DNA of 64,000 bases from DASQMT01 sp963839615 (GCA_963839615.1 CAWIVY010000005.1:124001-188000); one strand, 5' to 3'; shown: positions 25,755 through 34,678, counted from the stretch's first letter. Notes: generated from the sequence alone by a model not told the origin. Numbers and translations are program-made.

Positions 25755-26528
25755 CTATAGACCGGAGGGGTGACGGACCGTGTAGCCGCTGGACGAGCGC
25801 ATCTCGGCGTCCCAGCGCGAGCCGTCGTCGGACCTGCCGCTCGTATCGAAGCGGAGGCCGGCGATCACCATGTAGGAGTGGCCCGAGTTCGCGTAGTTCG
25901 TGACCCACTGGCCCTTGCCGCTGTCCCCCCAGCGCATGAACCCGGTCGAGTCCAGCGCCTCGTCGAGCAGCCCGGCCGCGTGGTAGACGTACGACATCGA
26001 GCCCGAGCAGTCGTAGCCCGAGTCGTTCCAGGTGCCGTGACCGCCGCCGTACTTGTACGGCTTGTCGTGGATCCTGTTGCCGGCGGCGATCATCGCCTTG
26101 ACCGCGGCGGGCGCCGAGGCGGGCGCGATCGCGAGGCCGTCGGGCCCGATCGTGGCGCGCGTCCCCGGTCCCGTCGGCGCGGCCTCCGACGTCGTCTCGG
26201 GCTCCTCGGCGTCCGATAGCCGATCGCCGCGCTCGACCGCGAGCTGGATCGAGCGCGCGTCGCGCAGGCTCACCCGCCCGTTGACGCGGCGCCCGTACGC
26301 CCGCTCCCACGTGCGGACGGCGCGCTTGGTCTGGCGGCCGAACTGGCCGTCCGCCGACAACGGCACGCCCCACACGGCCAGCAGGCGCTGGAGCGTTTTC
26401 ACGTCGGCTCCCCGCATCGGCCGTTCGAGCGCACGCGAGCCGAAGCTGCGCTTCGCCGAGGCCTCGGAAATGGGCACTGCAACGCACATGGCGGCCATCG
26501 CCATGGCAAGCATTCGACAGCGTGACAA
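25755..26528 (-). CDS. Secreted peptidoglycan-binding and NlpC/P60-like protein
   Basis: 257 residues with a signal peptide (MLAMAMAAMCVAVPISEASA). A PG_binding_1-like helix bundle follows (RPMRGADVKTLQRLLAVWGVPLSADGQFGRQTKRAVRTWERAYG), then a linker and a papain-like domain. The catalytic cysteine region is YKYGGGHGTWNDSGYDCSGSMSYVYHAAGLL, and the His region is GHSYMVIAGLRFDTSG. Such enzymes cleave stem peptides of peptidoglycan. A c-di-AMP riboswitch lies in its leader. A paralogue with a different N-terminal half is at 50319-51074. Confidence 0.85.
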   Translation of the reverse strand: MSRCRMLAMAMAAMCVAVPISEASAKRSFGSRALERPMRGADVKTLQRLLAVWGVPLSADGQFGRQTKRAVRTWERAYGRRVNGRVSLRDARSIQLAVERGDRLSDAEEPETTSEAAPTGPGTRATIGPDGLAIAPASAPAAVKAMIAAGNRIHDKPYKYGGGHGTWNDSGYDCSGSMSYVYHAAGLLDEALDSTGFMRWGDSGKGQWVTNYANSGHSYMVIAGLRFDTSGRSDDGSRWDAEMRSSSGYTVRHPSGL

Positions 26529-26553
26529 GCGGTGCTTCCCCCTGTTCTTTTCG

Positions 26554-26700
26554 TAACGCCTACGGGGTTAGCTGTCGGGCTCGCGCGGAAAAGATCGCGC
26601 TACACCGTCACATTCGACGGCGATTCGCCCCCGGTCATCCGTCCCGGATGACCAATGGGTCCCCCGCTCCCCGGCGACCGAACGCCGGGGACTCGGCTCA
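26554..26700 (-). ncRNA. Second ydaO-yuaA type c-di-AMP riboswitch
   Basis: On the minus strand, upstream of the NlpC/P60-like gene, the conserved blocks appear in order: GGGGGACCCATTGG (near 26675-26662), GGGGGCGAATCGCC (near 26634-26620), and the 3' block GAGCCCGACAGCTAACCCCGTAGGCG (ending near 26557). These match the ydaO consensus, including GACAGCTAACC..GTAGGC. The element ends about 25 bases before the start codon, which follows a purine-rich GGGGGAAG ribosome-binding site. It should bind cyclic di-AMP and lower expression. Boundaries are approximate. Confidence 0.9.
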
Positions 26701-26767
26701 TGTCCTCTTGCGGGCGAGCAGGTTACAAGGCCGGCCCGACGCATGCGGCGCTGTGTACCTTGGGCCG

Positions 26768-27121
26768 ATGACGCATGCCTTCCACGCCGATGACGTCGAC
26801 GTCGATCCCGATCGCGCACGCGAGCTGATCGACGCGGGCGAGGTCCAGCTCGTCGACGTCCGCGAGCCCCACGAGTGGGACGCCGGGCGGATCGCCGGCG
26901 CGCGCCACATCGAGATCGAGCGGCTCGCATCCGAGGCCCCGTCGCTGGAGCGCGACCGGCCGGTGCTGTTCTACTGCCGCCTCGGAGCGCGCTCGGGCAT
27001 GGCGGCGAACGCCTTCCGGCGTGCCGGCTACGACGCCTACTCCGTCGACGGGGGCCTGACCGAGTGGCACCGCCGCGGGCTTCCGCTCGAGCCCGAGGAC
27101 GGCACGGTCGCCGACCATTGA
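26768..27121 (+). CDS. Rhodanese-domain protein
   Basis: 117 residues, a single rhodanese domain: VQLVDVREPHEWDAGRIAGARHIEI, then the active-site loop FYCRLGARSG with the nucleophile Cys70, and SVDGGLTEWHRRGLPLEP at the C-terminus. It probably transfers sulfane sulfur, though the acceptor is unknown. It overlaps the next gene by one base (TGATG), indicating co-translation with the sugar dehydrogenase-like protein. Confidence 0.9.
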   Translation: MTHAFHADDVDVDPDRARELIDAGEVQLVDVREPHEWDAGRIAGARHIEIERLASEAPSLERDRPVLFYCRLGARSGMAANAFRRAGYDAYSVDGGLTEWHRRGLPLEPEDGTVADH

Positions 27122-28599
27122 TGCGCGCGCTGCCCATCGCGGCGCTGCTCCTGGCGCTGCTCCCGGGCCCCGCGCCCGCAGCACCGGAGCTCGTGCCGGT
27201 CGGCACGTTCTCCGAGCCGGTGGCGATCGCGGCGCCGCCACGCGACGCGTCGCGGCTGTTCGTGGTCGAGCGCGGCGGGACCGTGCGGCTGATCAAGGAC
27301 GGCGTCACGCTGCCGGCGCCGTTCGCGGACCTGACCTCGCGGGTGCTGGCGGGCGGCGAGCGCGGGCTGCTCGGGATGGCGTTCGCGCCCGACTACGCGA
27401 GCTCGGGCCTGGCCTATGTCTTCCTGACCGCGAGGTCGCCCACGGGCCAGCTGCAGATCCGCGAGCTGCGGCGCTCCGCCGACCCCGACCGCGCCGTCGC
27501 CGGCGCCGGCAGGCTGGTGCTCGCCGTGCCGCACCCCGACACGAACCACAACGGCGGCCAGCTCGCGTTCGGGCCCGACGGCATGCTCTACGCGGCGACG
27601 GGTGACGGCGGCGGCTCCAACGACCTCGAGAACGACGCCGCGGAGACCGATTCGCTGCTCGGGAAGATCCTGCGGATCAATCCGCGCGCAGGCGGCGCGC
27701 AGCCCGCGAACCCGTTCGGCAACGCGGTCTGGGCCTACGGGCTGCGCAACCCGTGGCGCTTCTCGTTCGACCGCGCCACCGGGGATCTCGTGATCGGCGA
27801 CGTCGGCCAGGGCGTCAAGGAGGAGGTCGACTGGGCCCCGGCGTCCGCCGGGGGCGGGCGCGGCGTCGACTTCGGCTGGCACTGCTGGGAGGGCACGATC
27901 CCGACGCCGTTGAACCCGAACGACCGCGACTCGGCGCCGCTCTGCTCGCCCGCGCTGCGGCCCGACTCGCAGCCGCCCGCGCTCGAGCGCGACCACGACG
28001 CCGACGGCTTCTGCGCGATCGTCGGCGGCTTCGTCGTGCGCGACCCCGGCCTGCCCTCGCTGGCGGGCCGCTACCTGTTCGGCGACAACTGTCACAGCGG
28101 GCTGGAGTCCGCGGTGCTCGGCGCGCCCGCGGGACCGGCCGACACGGGCCTGGCGGTCCCCGCGCTCACGTCCTTCGGCGAGGACGCGTGCGGCCGCATC
28201 CACACCGCGTCGTTCGACGGCACGGTCAGCCGGCTGCAGGACGGCGCGCCGTCGCCGTGCAGCTTCCCGCCGCAGCCGGGCGGGACGGGCCCGGACGCCC
28301 GGGCGCCGCTGCTGCGGATCTCCCACCGCGGCACGCAGCGGCTCCGCAGGCTGCGGCTCGTGCTGCGCGCGGACGAGGACTGCACGGTGCGGCTGCGCGC
28401 CAGGCGCTACCGCACGCGGCGCGTCGCGCTGGCGGCCGGGGCGCGACGCGCCGTCCGGCTGCGGGCGACGCGCAAGGGCGCCCGCCGCCTGCGCCGCGCG
28501 GTCGCGCGCAGCGGCCGCCGCAGGGTCGTGGTGCGGCTCGCCGCGCGCGACGCGGCAGGCAACGTGCGCGTCCGCCGCGCGCGGCTCGGCGTGCGCTGA
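27121..28599 (+). CDS. Secreted PQQ-type glucose/sorbosone dehydrogenase-like protein
   Basis: 492 residues with a signal peptide (MRALPIAALLLALLPGPAPAAP). The six-bladed propeller of the soluble GDH family shows LFVVERGGTVRLIKDG, GERGLLGMAFAPDY, PHPDTNHNGGQLAFGPDGMLYAATGDGGG, LLGKILRINP, WAYGLRNPWRFSFDRATGDLVIGDVGQ and FGWHCWEGT. A basic ~110-residue C-terminal beta domain (RRLRLVLRADEDCTVRLRARRY...) may anchor it to the cell surface. It probably oxidises a sugar, with PQQ as cofactor, outside the cell; whether PQQ is bound is not shown. It is co-transcribed with a rhodanese. Confidence 0.85.
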   Translation: MRALPIAALLLALLPGPAPAAPELVPVGTFSEPVAIAAPPRDASRLFVVERGGTVRLIKDGVTLPAPFADLTSRVLAGGERGLLGMAFAPDYASSGLAYVFLTARSPTGQLQIRELRRSADPDRAVAGAGRLVLAVPHPDTNHNGGQLAFGPDGMLYAATGDGGGSNDLENDAAETDSLLGKILRINPRAGGAQPANPFGNAVWAYGLRNPWRFSFDRATGDLVIGDVGQGVKEEVDWAPASAGGGRGVDFGWHCWEGTIPTPLNPNDRDSAPLCSPALRPDSQPPALERDHDADGFCAIVGGFVVRDPGLPSLAGRYLFGDNCHSGLESAVLGAPAGPADTGLAVPALTSFGEDACGRIHTASFDGTVSRLQDGAPSPCSFPPQPGGTGPDARAPLLRISHRGTQRLRRLRLVLRADEDCTVRLRARRYRTRRVALAAGARRAVRLRATRKGARRLRRAVARSGRRRVVVRLAARDAAGNVRVRRARLGVR

Positions 28600-28602
28600 G
28601 GG

Positions 28603-28956
28603 CTAGCCGCTGTCGCGCGCGTCGTCGTCGGTCGGTCCCCCGGGGATCGGCTCGCCCTTGAACTCGTCCGGGTCCTCGACCTCCTCGCCGCCCACCGTCA
28701 CGTTGCCGTCCTCGTGGTAGCGCAGGTTCGACGGGCCGAGCTCCGCGGTCGGTCCCTCCTCGTAGCCGGACTCGCCCTCGGGGCCGCCGAAGGTCTGGTA
28801 CTTGGCCTTGCCGTCCGGCCAGTCCTCGAGCTTCTCCGGCGGGCCCTCCTCCTCGAGTTGGCGAACCTCTTCCTTCGCCTGCTCGACGTCCTCCTGGTCC
28901 CCGCGCGCCTTGGCGGCCGCGGAGTCGTCCGTAGTGGTGTCGCGATCGTCTCCCAT
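28603..28956 (-). CDS. Acidic hydrophilic protein of unknown function
   Basis: 117 residues, very acidic and without hydrophobic segments or cysteines. The first half is a charged helix (AKARGDQEDVEQAKEEVRQLEEEGPPEKLEDWPDGKAKYQTFG); the second half is rich in Gly/Pro/Asp (GPEGESGYEEGPTAELGPSNLRYHEDGNVTVGGEEVEDPDEF). This looks like the stress-related hydrophilic proteins of actinobacteria, but no family is assigned. It converges with the sugar dehydrogenase gene. Confidence 0.65.
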   Translation of the reverse strand: MGDDRDTTTDDSAAAKARGDQEDVEQAKEEVRQLEEEGPPEKLEDWPDGKAKYQTFGGPEGESGYEEGPTAELGPSNLRYHEDGNVTVGGEEVEDPDEFKGEPIPGGPTDDDARDSG

Positions 28957-28965
28957 GCCCCCGGC

Positions 28966-29118
28966 CTACCCGGCCGGAAGGGCCCTTAACTGGCGAAGGA
29001 CGGCGTCGCGACCCTCATGATCGCGCCACCGTCCTCCAGCGAATCCTTCCGCGTCCCATCCGTGAGTCGGACCTGAGCCCGTTCCTAACGCCCTCCAGAC
29101 GAGGGCATAGAGTCTCAC
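28966..29118 (-). CDS. Possible small protein (about 50 aa)
   Basis: A GTG-started frame reads VRLYALVWRALGTGSGPTHGWDAEGFAGGRWRDHEGRDAVLRQLRALPAG, ending 10 bases before the acidic-protein gene. The composition is protein-like and the frame stays open for about 17 codons further upstream (LSDGEIAAAV...) without a start codon. This could be a small gene with a non-obvious start or a remnant. The rest of the gap to 29180 shows nothing else I recognise. Confidence 0.25.
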   Translation of the reverse strand: MRLYALVWRALGTGSGPTHGWDAEGFAGGRWRDHEGRDAVLRQLRALPAG

Positions 29119-29180
29119 CGCCGCGGCGATCTCACCATCGGATAAACGTCCAGAAGGATGGAATCCAGACCTTTGTGCCC

Positions 29181-30704
29181 CTAGGCGGGCTCGGCGGGGA
29201 CCAGCGGCTCCCGCATCGCCTTCGTCTCGGGCGCCCGCCGGTAGGGCTGCTGGGGCTGCTCGTCGGTCTCGTGGTAGACCGATTCCGCGTTGACGGCCCA
29301 GAGGTCGTGGCGGGTCCCGTCGACGACGTTCTCGACCGCCCGGATCGCCGTGAGCATCGAGTGGTCGGAGTTGTTGTAGCGGTGGAGCCCGTTGCGGCCG
29401 ACCTGCTGGAGGTTGCCGAGCGTCTCGAGCCACTCGCGGATCGTGTCGACGCGCGCGGAGTAGTCGGCGTCGTACATCGGATAGGCCAGCGGGACGCGCG
29501 TGACGAACCCGCGCTCGACCTTCTCGCGCTCGACCAGGTTGAGCTTCGCGAGCTCGTCCTTGGCCAGCTCGACGAGCTGCTCGTCGGCCATGTTCCAGAG
29601 GTCGTCGCCCTGGAAGCAGAAGTACTCCAGCCCGACGCACGCCTTGGACTGGTCGGGGACCATCCAGGGGCTCCAGGAGCGGTAGTTCTGGATCCGGCCG
29701 ACGCGCACGCCGGGCTCGTGGATGTAGATCCAGTTGTCGGGGAACAGGTCCTCCCCGTCGATCACCAGCGCGACGGTCAGGAAGTCGCGGTAGCGCAGGC
29801 CCTGCGCGGCCGCCTGCACGGTGCCGTCGGCTGCTGCGCCGGCGAGTCCGACGGTGGCGCGCAGCGGCAGCGACGAGATCACCTCGCCCGGCTCGATCCG
29901 CTCGCCGCCCGCCTCGATCGCGACGATCCGGCCGTCGCGCACCTCGAGCTTGTCGACGGGCGCGTTGAGCCGCACCTCGCCGCCGGCGGCGATGATCTCG
30001 TCGGCCATCGTCTCCCACATCTGGCCCGGGCCGAAGCGCGGGTAGTGGAACTCGGAGATCAGCGACTTGATCTTGTTGCCGCGGTTGCCGAAGAACGCGG
30101 CCTTGGCGGCGGAGAAGAACGAGAGCCCCTTGATCCGCTGCGCTGCCCACTCGGCGCGCAGCTCGGTCGTCGGGACGCCCCAGACCTTCTCGGTGTAGGT
30201 CTTGAAGAAGTGGTTGTAGAGCCGCTTGCCGAAGCGGTTGGAGACCCACTGCTCGAAGTTGTCCTCGCGGCCCTTCGGCTTGACGGCGGCCCAGAGGTAG
30301 GACATGCCGGAGAGGAAGAGCTCGACGGGCCCGAGCTTGCGGATCACGTCCATGCCCTGCAGCGGGTAGTCGAGGAACTTGCCGTTCCAGTAGATCCGCG
30401 ACATGCGCGGGCGCTTGAGGAACTCCTCCTTCATCACCTCGTGCCAGAGGTCGTCGACCTCCTGGGACTTGGTGAAGAAGCGGTGGCCGCCGAGATCGAA
30501 GCGGTAGCCGTCACGCACCTCGGTCTTGGCCAGGCCGCCGACCTGGTCCTCGGCCTCGAAGACGATCACCGGCCGGCCCTGCCGGGCGAGCAGGTAGCCG
30601 GCGGTCAACCCCGCCGGGCCACCGCCGAGCACGGCGACGGGCTTGGCCGCGTCGCCCTCGTCGGGACGGGCGTGGCCGGGACGATCGAATTCAACAGTCG
30701 ACAT
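29181..30704 (-). CDS. FAD-dependent amine-oxidase/UDP-galactopyranose mutase-like protein
   Basis: 507 residues from the ATG at 30704, which has a GGTGGGG ribosome-binding site. The dinucleotide motif PVAVLGGGPAGLTAGYLLARQGRPVIVFEAEDQVGGLAKTE is at the N-terminus, followed by FDLGGHRFFTKSQEVDDLW and ending QQVGRNGLHRYNNSDHSMLTAIRAVENV (FAD C-terminal motif). The DLGGHRFFTK and NHFFKTYTEKVWG motifs match a subgroup of NAD(P)/FAD-binding proteins related to UDP-galactopyranose mutases and protoporphyrinogen oxidases, common in polysaccharide clusters. The reaction is unknown; sugar-nucleotide rearrangement is plausible. Confidence 0.8.
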   Translation of the reverse strand: MSTVEFDRPGHARPDEGDAAKPVAVLGGGPAGLTAGYLLARQGRPVIVFEAEDQVGGLAKTEVRDGYRFDLGGHRFFTKSQEVDDLWHEVMKEEFLKRPRMSRIYWNGKFLDYPLQGMDVIRKLGPVELFLSGMSYLWAAVKPKGREDNFEQWVSNRFGKRLYNHFFKTYTEKVWGVPTTELRAEWAAQRIKGLSFFSAAKAAFFGNRGNKIKSLISEFHYPRFGPGQMWETMADEIIAAGGEVRLNAPVDKLEVRDGRIVAIEAGGERIEPGEVISSLPLRATVGLAGAAADGTVQAAAQGLRYRDFLTVALVIDGEDLFPDNWIYIHEPGVRVGRIQNYRSWSPWMVPDQSKACVGLEYFCFQGDDLWNMADEQLVELAKDELAKLNLVEREKVERGFVTRVPLAYPMYDADYSARVDTIREWLETLGNLQQVGRNGLHRYNNSDHSMLTAIRAVENVVDGTRHDLWAVNAESVYHETDEQPQQPYRRAPETKAMREPLVPAEPA

Positions 30705-30753
30705 GGCCCCCACCATGCCCATCGCGCGACACCCGCGGACAGCGCACTAAAGG

Positions 30754-30784
30754 TTGCTAACAGCCCTTAACCGGGGCCGATACC
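30754..30784 (+). promoter_or_regulatory. Candidate promoter of the two-component system
   Basis: TTGCTA (30754-30759) and CGATAC (30778-30783) are separated by 18 bases. The transcription start would fall within a few bases of the GTG at 30794, making the response-regulator mRNA nearly leaderless. The same 90-base gap must hold the promoter of the divergent flavoprotein gene. The -35/-10 match is only moderate. Confidence 0.35.
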
Positions 30785-30793
30785 CTCCGCTCG

Positions 30794-31492
30794 GTGCTCA
30801 CCACGGCGGCACTCGAGATCCTGCTCGTAGACGACGACGACCCATTGCGCGAGATGCTCTCGCGCTCGTTCGAGCGGGAGGGCCACCACGTCACCGCCGT
30901 CGCCGACGGGCAGTCCGCGCTCGAGGCGGCCGCCGCGCGCCCGTACGACATCGTGCTGCTCGACGTCGCGCTCGGGTCGGGCCCGACCGGCCACGACGTC
31001 GCGCGCATGCTGCGCTCGCGCCGCGACGTGGTGCCGATCATCATGCTCACCGCGCTGGACTCCGAGGCCGACGCCGTGCAGGGGCTCGAGTCGGGCGCCG
31101 ACGACTACATCACCAAGCCGTTCGGGCTGGCCGAGCTCCGCAGCCGGATCCGCGCGGTGCTGCGCCGCGCCCAGGGCCGCGTCGTCGAGGGCAGCCTGCA
31201 GGTCGGCCCGGTCGCGCTGGACCGCGACCTGCGCCGCGTGACGGTCGAGGGCGACATGGTCAAGCTGACGTTCTCGGAGTTCGAGCTGCTCGGCTGCCTG
31301 ATGAGCCGGCCCGGCTACGCGTTCAACCGCCAGGAGCTGCTGCGCGCGATCTGGGGCGACAGCGCCTACCGCGACCCGCGCGCGATCGACGTCCATATCC
31401 GCCACCTGCGCGAGAAGCTCGAGCCGCGACCCGAGGAGCCGAACCTGATCCTCACGGTCCCCGGCACCGGCTACCGGTTCCGCGAGTCATGA
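30794..31492 (+). CDS. OmpR/PhoB-family response regulator
   Basis: 232 residues. Receiver domain with the acidic pair LLVDDDD, the phospho-acceptor Asp57 in DIVLLDV, IIMLTALD and the conserved Lys in YITKPFG; then a winged-helix DNA-binding domain (VKLTFSEFELLGCLMSRPGYAFNRQELLRAIWG...DVHIRHLREKLEP, ending TVPGTGYRFRE). It is translationally coupled to the histidine kinase (ATGA overlap). Targets are unknown; the neighbouring envelope genes are candidates. Confidence 0.95.
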   Translation: MLTTAALEILLVDDDDPLREMLSRSFEREGHHVTAVADGQSALEAAAARPYDIVLLDVALGSGPTGHDVARMLRSRRDVVPIIMLTALDSEADAVQGLESGADDYITKPFGLAELRSRIRAVLRRAQGRVVEGSLQVGPVALDRDLRRVTVEGDMVKLTFSEFELLGCLMSRPGYAFNRQELLRAIWGDSAYRDPRAIDVHIRHLREKLEPRPEEPNLILTVPGTGYRFRES

Positions 31493-32991
31493 GGCGGCGC
31501 CTGCCGGCGGGCCTGCGCTGGCGGCTCCTGCTCGCCCTGGTCGCGACGAGCGCGGTCACACTCGGCGCGACGGCGCTCGTCGTGCTCCCGCCGATGCAGG
31601 ACCGGCTGCGCGGCCAGAGCGCCGACAGCCTCGAGACGCAGGTCATCGCGGCGCGGCCGAGGTTCCAGGAGGTGTTCGAGCGGCTCGACGAGAAGCACGC
31701 GCGGATCAGCGACTACCGGATCGAGCTGGGCGACCTCGCCTCCGAGCTCAACAGCCAGACGAACGCTCGCGTCATGGTCCTCAACGACGACCTGATGCCC
31801 GGCGACCCCACCGAGTCGCCGCCGGGCTTCCTCTACGACAACGAGTTCTCCGACGAGCCCGCGCGCGCGATGGGCGTCGCGCTGCGGTCCGCCCGGATCG
31901 GCACGACGGAGATCCAGCGCGAGGGCGACAGCGTCGTCATCGCCACGCCGCTGTTCAGCGCCGGCGACAACCCGACCGCGGTGCTCGTCGCCGACCGCCA
32001 GCTGACCGAGGCTGCGGCGCTCGTCGAGCAGGTGCGCACGCGTTTCTTGATCGCGGCCTTCGTCGGCCTGCTCGTCGCCGTGCTGCTCGCGGTCGGGCTC
32101 TCCTCGACGCTGCTGCGCCGGCTCGCGCGCCTGCGTGCGATCGCCCTCCGGATCACCCGGGAGGGACCCGACGCGCCGACGCCGCGCGACGACCGCCGCG
32201 ACGAGGTCGGCGACCTCGCACGCGCGCTGACCCGCATGCAGGAGGAGCTGCGCCGCCAGGAGACCGCCAGGCGCGCGTTCGTCGCGACCGCCTCGCACGA
32301 GCTGCGCACGCCGCTGACGATGCTCGTGGGCACGATGGAGCTGCTCGAGGAGGACATCCGCTCGGGCCGGCTCGACGAGCTCGAAGCGCTGCGCCAGGTC
32401 ACGGACGCGCGCACGCAGCTCAACCGGCTCTCGGCGCTCTCGGGCGAGCTGCTCGACCTCTCGCGCCTGGATGCCGCCGTGGCGCTGCGGTCTGAGCCGG
32501 TCGAGCTGGGCGAGATCGTCCGCGCGGTGGCGGCCGAGTTCGAGCTGCGGGCGCGCGAGCGCTCGACCACGATCTCGTCGATCCTGCCCGAGGGGCCGTG
32601 CTGGGGCCGCGGCGATCCGGACGCGGTCGCGCGCGTCGTGCGGATCCTGCTCGACAACGCGCTGCGCCACGGCCCGCGCGGCGCGCCGGTGCGCGTCGAG
32701 GCCCATTCGCGCGCAGGGCGCGCCGTGATCACGGTGGCCGACCAGGGACCGGGCATCCCGCCAGAGGAGCGCGACCGCATCTTCGAGCGCTTCCACCGCG
32801 GCACCGCGGCTGGGTCGTCGGGCGGCTTCGGCCTCGGGCTCGCGATCGGGCGCGAGCTGGCCCGCCGCATGAGCGGCGAGCTCGACGTCGACGCGGAGGG
32901 CGCGCGCGGCACGCGCTTCGCGCTCACGCTGGCCACCGCCCACGCGCCCGTCGATCCCCCGCGCGGGGACCGCGACCGCGTCAGCGCCTGA
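31489..32991 (+). CDS. Sensor histidine kinase
   Basis: 500 residues. Two membrane segments (LLLALVATSAVTLGATALVVL and FLIAAFVGLLVAVLLAVGL) enclose a periplasmic sensor of about 160 residues. A HAMP domain follows (ARLRAIALRITREG..DEVGDLARALTRMQEEL), then the H-box ATASHELRTPL with phosphorylated His270, and the ATPase domain with N-box (ARVVRILLDNALRH), G1 (VADQGPGIP), F-box (IFERFHRG) and G2 (GFGLGLAIGREL). It pairs with the overlapping response regulator. The signal sensed is unknown. Its 3' end overlaps the convergent GT39-like gene by 11 bases. Confidence 0.95.
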   Translation: MRRRLPAGLRWRLLLALVATSAVTLGATALVVLPPMQDRLRGQSADSLETQVIAARPRFQEVFERLDEKHARISDYRIELGDLASELNSQTNARVMVLNDDLMPGDPTESPPGFLYDNEFSDEPARAMGVALRSARIGTTEIQREGDSVVIATPLFSAGDNPTAVLVADRQLTEAAALVEQVRTRFLIAAFVGLLVAVLLAVGLSSTLLRRLARLRAIALRITREGPDAPTPRDDRRDEVGDLARALTRMQEELRRQETARRAFVATASHELRTPLTMLVGTMELLEEDIRSGRLDELEALRQVTDARTQLNRLSALSGELLDLSRLDAAVALRSEPVELGEIVRAVAAEFELRARERSTTISSILPEGPCWGRGDPDAVARVVRILLDNALRHGPRGAPVRVEAHSRAGRAVITVADQGPGIPPEERDRIFERFHRGTAAGSSGGFGLGLAIGRELARRMSGELDVDAEGARGTRFALTLATAHAPVDPPRGDRDRVSA

Positions 32992-34549
32992 GGTAGAGCT
33001 GCGCGCGCACCGGGATCCGGCTGGCCGGGAACGGGCTGGGCGGCTCGACGGCGATGAGCGCCAGCCGCGCGTCGTTCGACACGAACTGCAGCCATTCCTC
33101 GGAGCGCATCCGCACGAGGTCGGTCCAGGGCGCGCCCCAGCGCCTGCCGGAGTAGATCTGCGGCACGAACAGCGCCAGCCGCTGCCCGGGCTCGAGCGAG
33201 TCGAGCAGCGGCGCCAGGTCGCGCTCGGCCGACGTCGCGCGCAGCCGCTCGACCCCGTCGCGCCAGTCGGTGACGCCGACATCGGGGACCGGCCCGGTCA
33301 ACGACGCGTAGCGCAGGCCCTCCGGCAGGTAGTACTCGAGCACCGAGATCTGCTCGGGCCAGGTCGACACGACGAGGTCGCCGGGCTGCAGCGACGGGGC
33401 GATCGCCTCGACCACGTCGCGCACGTTGCTCTTCTGCTGCGGCGCCCCGTCGGCGGCCCAGAGCACGGCGACGATCGCGAGCCCGACCAGCCCGAGCCGG
33501 CCGGCGTGCGCGAAGCCGATGGCCGCGAGCAGCACGAACGGCGCCACCGCCACCGCGAAGTACCGGTTCGCCCACGCGGGCGACACTTGCGATGCGGTCC
33601 AGGCGAGCAGGACCGTCAGCAGGGCGATCAGCAGCAGCGCGACGACGGCGCGGCCGCGCGGGCCGCGAACCCGCACCAGCGCGACGATGCCGCCGCCCGC
33701 GGCGAGCAGCACGCCCAGCTCGGCGATCCGGCCGAGGATCCGCCCGGGCACCGACGCGAGCTCGGCGAGCCCCGGCGTCCGCGACCACGGCGCGCCCGTG
33801 TGGGCGACCTGGTCGAGCAGGGTCGGGATCCAGGGCGCGTAGAGCAGGAACGCGCCGCCGTAGGCGAGCGCGCCCGTGCGCAGCAGCCGCCGGCGCTCCT
33901 CGCCGCCCGCGCGCCACGCGAGCACGAGCCAGGCGATGCCGGTCGCCGCGCCGAAGAAGATCGACCAGTTGTGCGTGTAGAGCATCGCCGCGAACGCGAC
34001 CGCGAAGCCGATCGCGGGCGCCCGCTTCACGCCCTCGCCCCCGGTCGTGAACGCATGCAGCCAGCAGGTCGTGCTCAGCATCCCCAGCAGGCAGACCAGC
34101 GCGTACATGCGGGCCTCCTGCGCGTACTGGGTGAGGAACGGGTTCAGGGCCGCCAACAGCGCCGCGATCCACGCCGTGCGGCGGCCGAACAGCGTCCAGC
34201 CGGCCCAGAACGCGACCGGGATGGTGAGCGTGGCGAACAGCAGCGACAGCGCGTGCACGCCCTCCTCCGAGCGGCCCGCGATCCCGAGCCAGAAGTGCAG
34301 CAGCGTGTAGTACAGCGGCGGCGAGCCGTCCTGGCGCAGCACGCCGGGGATGTCGCCGAGCGGTCGGTCGGCGATCCCGACCGAGAGTCCCTCGTCGATC
34401 CATAATCCCGTGCCGAGCTCGGACGTGCGCAGCAGCACGGAGACCGCGAGCAGCACGCCGATCCCCAGCGGCGCGGCGATCCGCGCGTTGCCGACCGCCC
34501 GCGCCCGCAGCCCCCACGCCGGCCGCGAAGCGTAGGTGGCCATGGGCAT
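32981..34549 (-). CDS. GT39/ArnT-like polytopic glycosyltransferase
   Basis: 522 residues with about 11 hydrophobic segments. The first periplasmic loop carries the acidic motif LWIDEGLSVGIADRPLGDIPGVLRQDGSPPLYYTLLHFWL, typical of the PMT/ArnT superfamily that moves sugars from lipid-linked donors to protein or lipid. A soluble C-terminal part follows (DVVEAIAPSLQPGDLVVSTWPEQISVLEYYLPEGLRYASL). The ATG at 34549 or 34543 (MATYASRP) starts the protein; upstream extensions are not conserved-looking. It probably builds a cell-envelope glycan. Confidence 0.85.
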   Translation of the reverse strand: MPMATYASRPAWGLRARAVGNARIAAPLGIGVLLAVSVLLRTSELGTGLWIDEGLSVGIADRPLGDIPGVLRQDGSPPLYYTLLHFWLGIAGRSEEGVHALSLLFATLTIPVAFWAGWTLFGRRTAWIAALLAALNPFLTQYAQEARMYALVCLLGMLSTTCWLHAFTTGGEGVKRAPAIGFAVAFAAMLYTHNWSIFFGAATGIAWLVLAWRAGGEERRRLLRTGALAYGGAFLLYAPWIPTLLDQVAHTGAPWSRTPGLAELASVPGRILGRIAELGVLLAAGGGIVALVRVRGPRGRAVVALLLIALLTVLLAWTASQVSPAWANRYFAVAVAPFVLLAAIGFAHAGRLGLVGLAIVAVLWAADGAPQQKSNVRDVVEAIAPSLQPGDLVVSTWPEQISVLEYYLPEGLRYASLTGPVPDVGVTDWRDGVERLRATSAERDLAPLLDSLEPGQRLALFVPQIYSGRRWGAPWTDLVRMRSEEWLQFVSNDARLALIAVEPPSPFPASRIPVRAQLYLRR

Positions 34550-34648
34550 CAGATTAGAGCCTGCGAAGCGGTCCAGGAGCAGGAACCGGCGCGCAGCTTC
34601 TTCTCCGGTCTTAACGCCGAGCGGTGCTGTGAGCGGCCACAGGGCGGG

Positions 34649-34678
34649 TATATATGTGCTCGATCGATGACGGATCGA
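34649..34678 (+). promoter_or_regulatory. Candidate -10 and operator ahead of the envelope cassette
   Basis: An AT-rich TATATAT (34649-34655) stands out in this GC-rich sequence and can serve as a -10 box, although the -35 is weak. It is directly followed by TCGATC-N7-GATCGA (34660-34678), a perfect 6+7+6 inverted repeat at the expected transcription start. This suggests repressor control of the three-gene cassette starting at 34727. Confidence 0.4.

Noticed and set aside
29175..30770. Long open frame opposite the FAD-dependent protein
   Set aside because: Antisense shadow; low-complexity Val/Asp/Leu text without motifs, while the opposite frame has a full FAD-binding signature.
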